A stretch of 64,000 nucleotides of DNA from Pelomonas sp. Root1237 (lineage in GTDB: Bacteria > Pseudomonadota > Gammaproteobacteria > Burkholderiales > Burkholderiaceae_C). The translations under genes were made by a program, and so were the position numbers. The notes under the pieces were generated by a model that had not been told where the DNA came from, did no database searches, and saw only the letters and a list, made by a program, of their open reading frames with translations. The stretch covers positions 84,670-148,669 of the forward strand of contig NZ_LMDK01000004.1 in the NCBI RefSeq assembly GCF_001425055.1, written 5' to 3'. Positions 17,241 to 29,246 of the stretch are shown in pieces (within the stretch, counting starts at the first letter, position 1; the number at the start of each line of letters is the position of its first letter).

Positions 17241-17990
17241 ATGCTGCTGATCCCTGCCATCGACCTGAAAGACGGTCGCTGTGTCCGCCTCAAGCAAGGC
17301 GACATGAACGACTCCACCACCTTCGGCGAAGACCCCGCTGCGATGGCGCGCCGCTGGCTCGATGCCGGCGCGCGGCGCCTGCACCTGGTGGACCTGAACG
17401 GCGCCTTCGCGGGCAAGCCGGTCAACGAGCCGGCCATCAAGGCCATCATCAAGGAGATCGGCGACGAGATCCCCATCCAGCTCGGCGGCGGCATCCGTGA
17501 CCTCGACACCATCGAGCGCTACCTGGACGATGGCCTGAGCTACGTCATCATCGGCACCGCCGCGGTCAAGAACCCCGGCTTCCTGAGGGACGCCTGCACT
17601 GCCTTCGGCGGCCACATCATCGTGGGCCTGGACGCCAAGGACGGCAAGGTTGCCACCGACGGCTGGAGCAAGCTGACCGGCCACGAGGTCATCGACCTGG
17701 CGCAGAAGTTCCAGGATTACGGCGTCGAAGGCGTCATCTACACCGACATCGGCCGCGATGGCATGCTGACCGGCATCAACATCGAGGCCACCGTCAAGCT
17801 GGCCCAGGCGCTCACCATCCCGGTGATCGCCTCGGGTGGCCTTTCGGACATCGCCGACATCGAGCGCCTGTGCGCCGTCATGGGCGACGGCGTCGAGGGC
17901 GTCATCTGCGGCCGCTCCATCTACACCGGCGCGCTGGACTTCACGGCCGCCCAGGTGCGGGCGGACGAACTCATCGCAGCGGCCGGCTGA
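17241..17990 (+). CDS. hisA: Phosphoribosylformimino-5-aminoimidazole carboxamide isomerase (HisA)
   Basis: A 249-residue beta/alpha barrel. It starts [20 protein letters not shown], with the catalytic Asp in the first strand, has [28 protein letters not shown] in the phosphate-binding half and the second catalytic Asp in [12 protein letters not shown]. It carries out the Amadori rearrangement feeding HisF/HisH. Length is typical. A gene on the opposite strand separates it from hisF, which is usually adjacent. Confidence 0.97.
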   Translation: MLLIPAIDLKDGRCVRLKQGDMNDSTTFGEDPAAMARRWLDAGARRLHLVDLNGAFAGKPVNEPAIKAIIKEIGDEIPIQLGGGIRDLDTIERYLDDGLSYVIIGTAAVKNPGFLRDACTAFGGHIIVGLDAKDGKVATDGWSKLTGHEVIDLAQKFQDYGVEGVIYTDIGRDGMLTGINIEATVKLAQALTIPVIASGGLSDIADIERLCAVMGDGVEGVICGRSIYTGALDFTAAQVRADELIAAAG

Positions 17991-17997
17991 GAGCCTC

Positions 17998-18603
17998 TCA
18001 GCGCCTGCGCCGGCGGGCCAGCAGGGCCAGCGCGCCCAGGCCGCCCAGCATCAGCGCGTAAGTCTCGGGCTCAGGTACCGGTGCAGCCACGAGGAAGGTC
18101 CTGATCTCGCCGCCGGTGGACAGCGTGGAGTGGATGTTCAGATAGGCCTTGCCGTCGGCCAGGCCGGTCGCGAAGGCGGCAAAGGCGCTCGACACATTGC
18201 CGCCATTGGCCGTGACGAAGGCAGGGTTCCAGCTCGATGTCTGCGTCATGTCGAAGGTCATCGAATAAGTGCCCGACATGACACCCGCGCCCGAGGGAAA
18301 GGCCGGGAAGCTCGGTACCGGCGTCGCGACGCCCGCCGAGCCCCCCCCGGCCGCCGCCGTGCAGCAGTGGATATGGCTGGCCGTGACACTGCCGGTCAGA
18401 TTGCTGAAGGTCACGTTCACCTTCATCGAGAAGGTGTCGTCATCGAAGATCACACTGACCGTGCCCGTGCCGAGCGATCCGGCCGCCGCGGCAGGTTCAC
18501 CGAGGTTGCTCAGCGTGCCGATATAGGTCACCGGGTGAGCCGAGGCAGCGGCGGCGCCCAGGGCGAGGGTTGCGGCGAGCAGGGCGGGGGAGGTCAGTCT
18601 CAT
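17998..18603 (-). CDS. CHRD-domain PEP-CTERM protein
   Basis: A 201-residue exported protein: signal peptide at residues 1-22, a CHRD-like beta domain (ASHIHCCTAAAGGGSAG with the HIH pair, and GKAYLNIHSTLSTGGEIR), and a C-terminal PEP-CTERM sorting tag (VPEPETYALMLGGLGALALL then RRRRR). PEP-CTERM proteins are processed by an exosortase, usually alongside exopolysaccharide production; the exosortase is not in this window. The start at 18603 is favoured since AGGAG lies six bases upstream. It is inverted between hisA and hisF. Confidence 0.88.
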   Translation of the reverse strand: MRLTSPALLAATLALGAAAASAHPVTYIGTLSNLGEPAAAAGSLGTGTVSVIFDDDTFSMKVNVTFSNLTGSVTASHIHCCTAAAGGGSAGVATPVPSFPAFPSGAGVMSGTYSMTFDMTQTSSWNPAFVTANGGNVSSAFAAFATGLADGKAYLNIHSTLSTGGEIRTFLVAAPVPEPETYALMLGGLGALALLARRRRR

Positions 18604-18723
18604 CGTCATCTCCTGTTGTGGTGGTGGAACTTGCGAAGCTACGGATTGAGCGCCAGTTCGGTTCCGCCGCGAAGCCCCTAACCATCGAGGGAATAATTCA
18701 GCCCTCGCTTCCGTATCCCCGTC

Positions 18724-19485
18724 ATGCTTGCCAAACGCATCATTCCCTGCCTCGACGTCACCGCCGGCCGCGTGGTCAAGGGCGTCAACTTCGTCGGCCT
18801 GCGTGATGCGGGCGATCCGGTGGATATCGCCGCGCGCTACAACGAGCAGGGCGCCGACGAGCTGACCTTCCTCGACATCACCGCCACCAGCGACGGCCGC
18901 GACCTCATCCTGCACATCATTGAGGCCGTCGCCTCGAAGGTGTTCATTCCCCTGACCGTGGGCGGCGGCGTGCGCGCGGTGGCCGACGTGCGGCGGCTGC
19001 TGAACGCCGGCGCCGACAAGGTGTCCTTCAACTCGGCGGCGGTCGCCGACCCTGAACTGATCCGCGCCGCCAGCGACAAATACGGTGCGCAGTGCATCGT
19101 TGTCGCCATCGACGCCAAGCGCCGCGCCGACGGTTCGGGTTGGGACGTCTACACCCACGGCGGCCGCAAGAACGTCGGCCTTGACGCCGTCGATTGGGCC
19201 CGCAAGATGGCCGAGTTCGGCGCCGGTGAGATCCTGCTGACCAGCATGGATCGCGACGGCACCAAGAGCGGCTTCGACCTCGAATTGACCCGCGCCGTTT
19301 CCGACGCCGTGCCCGTGCCCGTCATCGCCTCGGGCGGCGTGGGCTCGCTGGACGACCTCGCCGATGGCATCACGAAGGGCGGCGCCGACGCCGTTCTGGC
19401 CGCCAGCATCTTCCACTTCGGCGAGCACACCGTGGGCGAGGCCAAGGCCTTGATGGCGGCGCGCGGGATTCCGGTCCGCCAGTAG
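18724..19485 (+). CDS. hisF: Imidazole glycerol phosphate synthase cyclase subunit (HisF)
   Basis: A 253-residue beta/alpha barrel homologous to His[23 protein letters not shown] with the catalytic Asp, the [30 protein letters not shown] phosphate site, and [13 protein letters not shown] with the second Asp. With HisH it forms imidazoleglycerol phosphate and AICAR. Because an inverted gene lies upstream, it probably has its own promoter. An AT-rich GGGAATAATTC inside a CGAGGG/CCCTCG inverted repeat (18686-18707) is the likely place. hisI and hisE, which normally follow, are absent here. Confidence 0.97.
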   Translation: MLAKRIIPCLDVTAGRVVKGVNFVGLRDAGDPVDIAARYNEQGADELTFLDITATSDGRDLILHIIEAVASKVFIPLTVGGGVRAVADVRRLLNAGADKVSFNSAAVADPELIRAASDKYGAQCIVVAIDAKRRADGSGWDVYTHGGRKNVGLDAVDWARKMAEFGAGEILLTSMDRDGTKSGFDLELTRAVSDAVPVPVIASGGVGSLDDLADGITKGGADAVLAASIFHFGEHTVGEAKALMAARGIPVRQ

Positions 19486-20030
19486 ATGGGTGAAGTTCGC
19501 ATCATCGGCGGCCAGTGGAAACGCTCCAAGCTGCCCGTGCCTGACCTGCCTGGGCTGCGCCCCACGTCGGACCGCATTCGCGAAACCCTCTTCAACTGGT
19601 TGGGGCAGACGCTCGACGGTTGGCGGGTGCTTGATGCGTTTGCTGGCAGCGGGGCCTTGGGTTTCGAGGCAGCGTCACGCGGGGCGGATGCGGTGGTGAT
19701 GATCGAGCGCGAGGCGGCCTTGGTAGACGGGTTGCGGGCCAGCCAGAAGCGTCTGCAGGCCACGGCCCTCATCATCCACCGGGCCAATGCGCTGAACTGG
19801 ATGCTGGCTTGCCCGGACCGCTTCGACCTCATCTTTCTTGACCCGCCGTTCGCCGACAACCTGTTCGACCGCGCGCTGGCCGCTGCCATGCAGCTGTTGG
19901 CCGAAGGCGGGCTGATCTACGTCGAATCCCCGGGCGAGATCGCTCCCCCGGCCGGATTCACCACCTGGCGCCAGGGCCGAGCCGGCGTCGTGCACTACCA
20001 ATTGCTGCGTCGCGAGGACAATCCGGCCGC

Positions 20031-20034
<4 letters not shown>
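19486..20034 (+). CDS. rsmD: 16S rRNA (guanine966-N2)-methyltransferase (RsmD)
   Basis: A 182-residue SAM-dependent methyltransferase. It has the family start VRIIGGQWKRSKLPVPD, a LRPTSDRIRETLFNWL block, the SAM motif DAFAGSGALGFEAASRGA and the catalytic motif IFLDPPF. It modifies G966 of 16S rRNA. Its ATG directly follows the hisF stop with no gap and its end overlaps coaD (ATGA); rsmD-coaD is a widely conserved pair. It here takes the position usually held by the last his genes. Confidence 0.95.
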
Positions 20035-21910
<1,876 letters not shown>

Positions 21911-21921
21911 GCGGAAATTCG

Positions 21922-23364
21922 TCAGCCGATCAAGCCCGCAATCTTGCCCGGTTGAAAGTGCAGGTCGATGAAGTCTGCCAGCCCATCAAAGACGGCATCC
22001 AGCGACCGGCCAGCCTGGCCGAACAGGGCCTTGAGCACGGTCGGCTGCTCGAACAGGCCGTGGGCGTAGACGCCCAGCACCTGGCCGGCCTGCCAGCCCA
22101 CCGCCTCGCCGGCGGCATTGCGCAGCGCCACGCGCGGCGGCGGCAGGCCAGCGTGGGGCTGGGTGCGGCCGTGGCGGATCTCATAGCCACTGGCCTGCAC
22201 ACCGGCCAGGGCCTGCCAGCCGCCGTCCAGCGACGTGGAGAAGCTGAACTCCGCGCTGCGCAGCAGCTTCTCGGGCTCGAAGACGGTCACCAGCGGCAGC
22301 AGGCCCAGGCCCGGCGCATTGCCGTCCAGGCCATGCGGGTCGATCAGCGCCTCGCCCAGCATCTGCAGGCCGCCGCAGATGCCGAGCACGCGGCCGCGGT
22401 GGCTGTTGATGGCTGCGTCGAGCTTTTGCGCGCGCAGCCAGGCGAGGTCGGCGGCGGTGGACTTGGAGCCGGGCAGGATGATCCAGTCCACGCCGGCCAG
22501 GTCCTTGGGCTCGCGCGCCCAGCTCAGGCGCACGCCGGGCAGTTGGCGCAGCGGCTGGAATTCGTCGAGGTTGGAGATGCGCGGGTAGGCGATGACGGCG
22601 ATGCGCAGGCCGCTGCCGGTCGTCGTCTCATCGAAGACGCCGTCCTCCTCGGGCAGGCCGTGGCCCCGCCACATCGGCAGCGTCGCGATGGTGGGCACGC
22701 CGGTCAGGTGCTCGAGCTGCTCGGGCCCGGGCGACAGAAGGCCGGCGTCGCCGCGGAAGCGGTTCAGCACGAAGCCACGCACCTGGGCGCGCACGTCATC
22801 GGGCATCAGCTGGTGGGTGCCGTACAGGTGGGCGAAGGCGCCGCCGCGGTCGATGTCGGTGACGATCAGGCAGGCGGCGTTGGCGTCGCGAGCGGTGCCG
22901 AGGTTGACGTAGTCGCTGGGCGCCAGGTTGATCTCGGCCGGCGAGCCCGCGCCTTCGATGACGACGACATCGTTCTCCCGCATCAGCTCGTGCAGGGCCG
23001 CGCGGGCGCGGGGCTTCAGCAGCGCGCTGCGTTCGCGCCAGGGTATCGTGGCCATGGCCGGGTCCACTTCGCCCAGCACGACGACCTGGCTCTGCGTATC
23101 CGCCTCGGGTTTGAGCAGCACCGGATTCATGCGCACCTCGGGCACGCGGTTGGCGGCCAGGGCCTGGAAGTACTGGGCCGAGCCGATTTCGCCCATCAGG
23201 CCGTTCAAGCCGGGCACGACGCGCGCGTTGTTGCTCATGTTCTGGGCCTTGAAGGGCGCGACCTTGAGCCCCTGGCGGGCATACCAGCGGCACAGCGCGG
23301 TCGCTAGCCAGCTCTTGCCCGCGCCGCTCGTCGTGCCGAGCACCATCACTGCTTTACTGATCAT
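21922..23364 (-). CDS. cobQ: Cobyric acid synthase (CobQ)
   Basis: A 480-residue amidase adding amide groups to adenosylcobyrinic acid a,c-diamide with glutamine and ATP. The N-terminal P-loop is VLGTTSGAGKSWLATALCRW; the middle has KAQNMSNNARV and the GAGSPAEINL segment; the C-terminal glutaminase domain has the nucleophile in VLGICGGLQMLGEAL and a closing AHGLFEQPTVL. The start at 23364 is where the P-loop domain begins; a longer frame upstream reads as intergenic repeat-like sequence. It is the last gene of the minus-strand cobalamin cluster seen here. Confidence 0.95.
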   Translation of the reverse strand: MISKAVMVLGTTSGAGKSWLATALCRWYARQGLKVAPFKAQNMSNNARVVPGLNGLMGEIGSAQYFQALAANRVPEVRMNPVLLKPEADTQSQVVVLGEVDPAMATIPWRERSALLKPRARAALHELMRENDVVVIEGAGSPAEINLAPSDYVNLGTARDANAACLIVTDIDRGGAFAHLYGTHQLMPDDVRAQVRGFVLNRFRGDAGLLSPGPEQLEHLTGVPTIATLPMWRGHGLPEEDGVFDETTTGSGLRIAVIAYPRISNLDEFQPLRQLPGVRLSWAREPKDLAGVDWIILPGSKSTAADLAWLRAQKLDAAINSHRGRVLGICGGLQMLGEALIDPHGLDGNAPGLGLLPLVTVFEPEKLLRSAEFSFSTSLDGGWQALAGVQASGYEIRHGRTQPHAGLPPPRVALRNAAGEAVGWQAGQVLGVYAHGLFEQPTVLKALFGQAGRSLDAVFDGLADFIDLHFQPGKIAGLIG

Positions 23365-23437
23365 TGATGCACCCTTCGGCCTACGGCCTGTCCCGCCGAG
23401 CGGGAGCGAGTTTGCTTGGGACGGCCCGGCGCTGCAC
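23365..23437. other. Short intergenic stretch with hairpins
   Basis: Between cobD and cobQ lie two small inverted repeats (GGCC-TAC-GGCC and CCCG-CCGAG-CGGG) followed by GGGACGGCCCGGCGCTGC. The last part resembles one end of the dispersed repeat found at 5082, 30674 and 55800, so this may be a decayed copy. It breaks the otherwise overlapping series of cobalamin genes. Confidence 0.35.
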
Positions 23438-24412
23438 TCATGAGTCTTCGCTTTCGATTTCAAGCAGGGCCTGCTGCAGCGCCTGCTGCGAGGCGGGAGG
23501 TTGGGCTGACACGCGCACCCAACCGGGCAGGCCGAAACTGGTTGCGTCGCGCACGCGGATGCTGCGTTCGCGCAGCCGGGTCGCGATGTCAGATCGCGGT
23601 GGGCGAGCCAGCCAGAAGTGGGTGCAACTGGGTCGCTGCAGCCAGTCCAGGCGAGCCAGCATCGAGCGCTGCTGTGCCGTCCATTCACGCAGCTGATTGC
23701 GGGCCTTGGCCAGCCACGCTTGCGTGTCGTCGCTGTGCCAGTGCATCAGCATGGCCACGCCCTCGGCCGACAGAACCCAGCTCGGCGCCAGCGACAACGC
23801 ACGGGACCAGACCGGGTCGGCGGCTGGCGCGATGAGATAGCCCGCGCGTACGCCGGTCAGGCCCAGGGCCTTGTTGGGGCAGATGAGCTGCCAGGCTCCG
23901 GGCGGCAGGGCAGGGCTGTCGCCGTGAAGGCGCAGCGGCTCGTAGGCGCGGTCGATCACGACCAGGGCATCGAGCTGCGGCCATACCGGCACGCTGGCGC
24001 CGGTCGGGTTGCAAGGCTCGCAGATCCAGACCAGGGCCGGCGCCGTCGGTCGGATGTCGGCGGGTGCGGCATAGGGCTTCACCGGCAGGCCCAACGCCTG
24101 GGCGGCAAGGGCGTAGTCGCCAAAGCCGGGTTGCGGCACCCAGACCTCGCGGCGACCCGTCAACATCGCCGCCAGCGTCAGCCGGCGAATGCCCTCTGCG
24201 CCACCGGCCGTGGGCAGGACCAGGTCCGCGTCACCGAGATGGCGGCGCAGCGTGCGGTAGTTCGGGTCGGGGTAGGCCTGACGGTCGGCGGCTTGCACGG
24301 CGTTCATCAGCGTCGGCGGCGGGCCCAGCGGGCTGGCATTGGTCGAGAAGTCGTGTGCTGCTGGCGGACCCTCATCCGGTCCCCCATGCTCGGGCAGCAT
24401 AGGCGCGTTCAT
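23438..24412 (-). CDS. cobD: Threonine-phosphate decarboxylase-like aminotransferase (CobD/CobC)
   Basis: A 324-residue class I/II PLP enzyme. It opens GPDEGPPAAHDFSTNASPLGPP, has LPTAGGAEGIRRL, WICEPCNPTGASVPVW, the VVIDRAYEPLRL motif and the PLP lysine in LICPNKALGLTGVRAGYL. In cobalamin synthesis it makes (R)-1-amino-2-propanol phosphate from threonine phosphate, the linker joined by CbiB (Salmonella naming; CobC in Pseudomonas naming). Its ATG overlaps the cbiB stop by four bases. It is somewhat shorter than the usual 330-360 residues. Confidence 0.88.
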   Translation of the reverse strand: MNAPMLPEHGGPDEGPPAAHDFSTNASPLGPPPTLMNAVQAADRQAYPDPNYRTLRRHLGDADLVLPTAGGAEGIRRLTLAAMLTGRREVWVPQPGFGDYALAAQALGLPVKPYAAPADIRPTAPALVWICEPCNPTGASVPVWPQLDALVVIDRAYEPLRLHGDSPALPPGAWQLICPNKALGLTGVRAGYLIAPAADPVWSRALSLAPSWVLSAEGVAMLMHWHSDDTQAWLAKARNQLREWTAQQRSMLARLDWLQRPSCTHFWLARPPRSDIATRLRERSIRVRDATSFGLPGWVRVSAQPPASQQALQQALLEIESEDS

Positions 24413-25320
24413 GCCCTCAACGCCCAGGCGAGCGCGGCAAGCAGCACGGCACCGGCAAAGACGGCCTGCTGGGCGACGGCGCGGGCAGCGTGCACATCGC
24501 CGGCCTGCACGGGGCTCCCTTCGGCATTCAATGCATAGACGCCGGGCTTGGACAGCCGCCGGCCCAGCCGCAGTGCCATCGCGGCCATGGGCCAGCCGCT
24601 GTTGGGGGAGGGCGTGCGCCGGGCTTCGCGCGGCAGCCGGGCGAAGGAGGGCGGCATCAGTACCAGCGCCGTCAGCCGGGCCGGCAGCCATGACAGCAGG
24701 TCGTCCGCCCGCGCCGCCCATTTGCCGCACCACTCGCGCGCGTCGCGGTAGCCCCACATCGCATCGGCCGTGTTCGCAAAGCGGTAGATCGCGGCCCCGG
24801 GCAGGCCGAGGATGGCGAACCAGAACAGTGGCGCGATGACCGAGTCGTTGAGGTTTTCGGCCAGCGTCTCGATGGTGGCTTCGCGCACCTCGGTCTCGGT
24901 CAGCGCCGACGTGTCGCGGCTGACCAGGCGCGACAGCCGCGCGCGTCCAGCTTCCAGCGATTCATTCAATGCAGCTTCCACGGCCAGCGCCTCCTCGGCC
25001 AGCATGCGCCAAGCCAGCAGTGGCTTGAGCAGCAGGCCGACAGCCAAGGCGGCGCCGACGAGGCGCAGCGGTGAATGCCAAGGCTGCAGCAGGAGCAGCA
25101 CCCAGCCCTCCAGCCACAGCGCGATGAAAGCGACGATCGCGGCGCCGACGAGCCAGGCCAGCGCGCCGGCGATGAAGCCGACGGCTGGCGGTAGCTTCGT
25201 CAGCTTGAACAGGCCAAGATAGCGCCCCATGCCGACGACGGGATGGGCCCAGCTCGGCGGCTCGCCCAGGCGATCCACCAGCAGGGCCACCATCATGGCC
25301 AGCGGCAGCAGCAGGTTCAT
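24409..25320 (-). CDS. cbiB: Adenosylcobinamide-phosphate synthase (CbiB)
   Basis: A 303-residue inner-membrane protein with several hydrophobic helices. Family signatures include DRLGEPPSWAHPVVGMGRYL near the N-terminus, LSRLVSRDTSALTETEVREATIETLAENLNDS in the middle, and RFANTADAMWGYRDAREWCGKWAARADDLLSWLPARL. It attaches the aminopropanol linker to cobyric acid. It overlaps cobD downstream and the DUF1636-like gene upstream, each by about four bases, so the set is one operon. Confidence 0.95.
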   Translation of the reverse strand: MNLLLPLAMMVALLVDRLGEPPSWAHPVVGMGRYLGLFKLTKLPPAVGFIAGALAWLVGAAIVAFIALWLEGWVLLLLQPWHSPLRLVGAALAVGLLLKPLLAWRMLAEEALAVEAALNESLEAGRARLSRLVSRDTSALTETEVREATIETLAENLNDSVIAPLFWFAILGLPGAAIYRFANTADAMWGYRDAREWCGKWAARADDLLSWLPARLTALVLMPPSFARLPREARRTPSPNSGWPMAAMALRLGRRLSKPGVYALNAEGSPVQAGDVHAARAVAQQAVFAGAVLLAALAWALRA

Positions 25321-25655
25321 AAGCCCAGCGGTGGCAGGCGGGCCACCAGGCCGCCCTTGAGTCGATCAGGCCGGCGGTCCCAGGCCAGCAGGCCGTCACC
25401 CGGCTCCGAATGTTGGGCGGCCACCGACAGCAGCGCGTCGACGCTGGCGGCGTCGGGCGCGAGCTGCCCGAACAGATAGCTGTGCTTGCCAGGGCCTTGC
25501 AGGGCCGCCGTGCAGCTCTGCTTGCAGGCAGCCATGCAGGCTTGTCCCCGAACGGGCAGCAACCAGTCGCGTGCCAGCGCCTCGTTTTCGACGGCTTCCA
25601 GCAGAGCCTGGCCCTGGCCATCGGCGCAGGTGGTGCAGATGATGAGGGCGCTCAA
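25317..25655 (-). CDS. DUF1636-like thioredoxin-fold ferredoxin of the cobalamin cluster
   Basis: A 112-residue protein beginning SALIICTTCADGQGQALLEAV with cysteines also in GQACMAACKQSCTAAL, matching the small DUF1636-type metal-binding family that often sits in cobalamin gene clusters. It may bind a 2Fe-2S cluster through these cysteines. The start is a TTG at 25655 that overlaps the cobO stop in a TTGA arrangement, mirroring the ATGA junctions around it. No other good start is available. Its exact part in cobalamin metabolism is not known. Confidence 0.8.
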   Translation of the reverse strand: MSALIICTTCADGQGQALLEAVENEALARDWLLPVRGQACMAACKQSCTAALQGPGKHSYLFGQLAPDAASVDALLSVAAQHSEPGDGLLAWDRRPDRLKGGLVARLPPLGL

Positions 25656-26221
25656 TCCTCGATCCCCCGCTGCGCCGGCACGCCCGCCTTGTAGTGGTGC
25701 TTGATCATCGCCATCTCGGTGACCGTGTCGGCCAGCTCGATCAGTTCGGCCGGCGCGCCACGCCCCGTCAGCACGACGTGCACATGCGGCGGGCGCTCGC
25801 GCAGGCAGGCCAGCACCGTCTCCAGCGCCAGCCAGCCGTAGCGCAGCGGGTACATGATCTCGTCCAGCACGACGAGGAAATGGTCGCCCGCACGGATGAC
25901 CGATTCGGCGCGGCCCCAGCCCTCGCGGGCGAGTTCGGCGGAGTGCTCCAGGTCCTTGCTCTTCCACGAGAAGCCGTCGCCCAGGCCCTCGATGGGCACG
26001 CCCAGTTGCTCGAACACGCGGTGCTCGCCGAAGCGGGCGCTGGGCACCTTCATGAACTGGTAGATGCGCACCGGTTTGCCGCGCCCATGCGCGCGCAGTG
26101 CAAGGCCAAAGGCGGCGGTGCTCTTGCCCTTGCCGTCGCCGGTGTGGACGATCACCAGGCCACGGCGCTCGCCGCTGGGGATGACGCGTTCGCGGTCGAC
26201 GGGAGGTTGTTCGATTTCCAT
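25652..26221 (-). CDS. cobO: Cob(I)yrinic acid a,c-diamide adenosyltransferase (CobO/BtuR)
   Basis: A 189-residue adenosyltransferase attaching the upper adenosyl ligand to the corrinoid cobalt. It has the P-loop VHTGDGKGKSTAAFGLALRA, the conserved IYQFMKVPSARFGEH segment, LVVLDEIMYPLRYGWL (Walker B-like) and VVLTGRGAPAELIELAD. It is flanked by cobB upstream (4-base gap) and the DUF1636-like gene downstream (overlap). Typical length. Confidence 0.96.
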   Translation of the reverse strand: MEIEQPPVDRERVIPSGERRGLVIVHTGDGKGKSTAAFGLALRAHGRGKPVRIYQFMKVPSARFGEHRVFEQLGVPIEGLGDGFSWKSKDLEHSAELAREGWGRAESVIRAGDHFLVVLDEIMYPLRYGWLALETVLACLRERPPHVHVVLTGRGAPAELIELADTVTEMAMIKHHYKAGVPAQRGIED

Positions 26222-26224
26222 GGG

Positions 26225-27510
26225 TCAGCCCCTGAAGAAAGCCGCTATGGCCTCCGGGTTGGACGGGAAGTAGTGGTGCACATAGCTCGCCCGCAGCGAG
26301 CCCTGCTGGTAGAGGGCCTCGGCGGTGTTGCCGCCATTGGGGTTGCTGGCCCGCATGATCGGCGCCAGCGGCGTCTCCAGCGTCGAGTAGTGATAGCTGT
26401 GGCCGCGCAACGGGCCTTCGGGCCAGGCGATGGCCTGCAGTCCCAGAGCCGCGAGGCGGTGCTGCACATGGGCGCGGCCGGGCATGACGCCGACCATGCG
26501 GTGAGTATCACCGGCCGCGTCAGTCAGTGAGTCCAGCAGCGCCAGCATGCCGCCGCATTCGGCGAGCAGCGGTTTACCTGCGGCGACATGGCCGGCCAGG
26601 GCTGCGGCCAGCGTGGGGTGGGCACCCAGCGCCTCGACATGCAACTCGGGGTAGCCGCCGGGCAGCCAGAGTGCATCGCAAACCGGCAGGGCCTCATGGC
26701 GGATGGGCGAGAAGAAGGACAGTTCGGCGCCCAGGGCGCGGAGCAGGTCGACATTGGCTGCGTAGATGAAACCGAAGGCGGCGTCGCGGGCGATGGCAAT
26801 GCGGCGGCCCTGGAGCAGCGGTGGCAGCGGCGGCTCAGTGTTCGCCTCAAAGGCCTGGGGCTTGAAGGCCAAGCCAGGCCGCAGCCCGGCTTCCCAGGCA
26901 TCGGCCCAGGCATCGAGCTGTGTATCCAGCCTCGGCTGCTCCAGTGCCTGCACGAGGCCGAGATGGCGCTCAGGCAGGATGAGCTTGGGCTCGCGCGGCA
27001 GGGCGGCGATCAGCGGCAGGTCGTCCGGCAGGCCTTCGCTGAGCATGCGCCCATGCGCCGCGCTGCCGATGCGGTTGGCGATGACGCCGCAGTGGTGCAG
27101 CTCGGGCCTGAAGCGCTGCAGTCCCGTCGCCAGCGCTGCGAAGGTCTGGGCCATGGCCGAAGCGTCGATGACGCAGACGACTGGCAGCCCGAAGGCGACG
27201 GCCAGGTCGGCGCTGCTCGGGTTGCCGTCGAACAGGCCCATGACGCCTTCGACGAGGATGAGGTCAGCCTCGCGCGCGGCCTCGGCCAGCAGGGCCTGGC
27301 AGTGGGCGAAGCCGCCCATGAAGAGGTCGAGCTGGTAGACCGGGCGGCCGCTGGCGCGCTCGAGGATGCTGGGGTCGAGGAAGTCCGGCCCGGTCTTGAA
27401 GACGCGCACGCGCTTGCCGCGCCGTGCATGGCTGCGCGCAATCGCCGCAGTGACGCAGGTCTTGCCCGATCCCGAAGACGGGGCGCTGATGAAGAGGGCG
27501 GCGCAAGAGG

Positions 27511-27514
<4 letters not shown>
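26225..27514 (-). CDS. cobB: Cobyrinate a,c-diamide synthase (CobB/CbiA)
   Basis: A 429-residue glutamine-dependent amidase. The P-loop domain starts LFISAPSSGSGKTCVTAAIA; then KTGPDFLDPSILERASGRP, VEGVMGLFDGN, and a C-terminal glutaminase domain with the nucleophile cysteine in KPLLAECGGMLALLDSL. It amidates the a and c side chains of cobyrinate, which implies the cell handles full corrin ring synthesis or salvages incomplete corrinoids. It overlaps the btuD stop by four bases. Ring-building cob genes are not in this window. Confidence 0.95.
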
Positions 27515-28265
<751 letters not shown>

Positions 28266-28269
<4 letters not shown>

Positions 28270-29246
28270 CGCTTGGGCGCTCCGCGTCTATGCATCAGCA
28301 CAAGAAGATAGACGCCGCCCAGCAGCGCGGTGACGAGACCGACGGGCAGCTCCTGCGGTCGCATCAACCCGCGCGCGATCACATCGGCCACCAGCAGCAG
28401 GGCGCCGCCGGCCGCGGCCGACATCAGGATCAGCCGGCCGTGAAGCATGGGGCAGAGGCTGCGCACGAGGTGGGGTGCGACGAGGCCGACAAAGGCGACG
28501 ATGCCGGTCTGCGCGACGGCAGCACCCGTGGCCAGCGCAAAGGCCAGGATAAGCAGCAGCCGCATCAGGCCCATGCGCACGCCCAGCGACGCGGCGGTGG
28601 CCTCGCCCAGCGTCAGCGCATCCAGGGCCGGGCTGGCCAGCAGGCCGATGACGAGGGCCGCGATGCCACTGGCGGTCATCACCGTGACGCTGCTCCAGCC
28701 CAGCAGGCCGGTGTTGCCGAGCAGGAAGGCCTGCATGGCGCGCAGGATGTCAGGCGCCCACAGCGTGGCCAGGCCCGTGAGCGCATTCAGCACGACGCCG
28801 ACGACGACGCCGGCCAGCAAGAGGCGCAGCGTCTGCTCGACGCCGCGCGCCAGGATCAGCGTCAGGCCCACGCCAACCAGCGTGCCGACGAAGGCGATGC
28901 CGGTCAGTCCGACATGGGCCAGCAGCGACGAGGTCTGGGGCGAGATGCCGGTCAGCGCCAGCGCGATGGCCACCGCCAGGCCGGCGCCCGAGGCGCTGCC
29001 CAGCAGATAGGGATCGGCCAGCGGGTTGCGGAACAGGCCTTGCGACATCGCACCGGCCATGCCGAGCAGGGCGCCGGCCCACCAGGCGCCCAACGAGCGC
29101 GGCAGACGGATCTCCCACAGGATGATGCCCATGCTGTCGTCGCCGAGGTCAGCCCAGCCGGTGCTGCCGACCAGCACGCCCCCCAGCACGCCGCCGGCAC
29201 CAACGAGCAGCAGCAGCGTCAGCAGCAGCCCGGGGCGGATGTTCAT
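28266..29246 (-). CDS. btuC: Cobalamin ABC importer permease (BtuC-like)
   Basis: A 326-residue FecCD/BtuC family permease with about nine to ten transmembrane helices. Typical blocks are LPRSLGAWWAGALLGMAGAMSQGLFRNPLADPYLLG near the N-terminus and GIVAFVGLVAPHLVRSL followed by MRPQELPVGLVTALLGGVYLLVL at the C-terminus. It forms the channel for B12 import with BtuD and BtuF. An ATG at 29246 overlaps the btuF stop (TGATG); a GTG one codon earlier is the alternative start. Confidence 0.94.
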
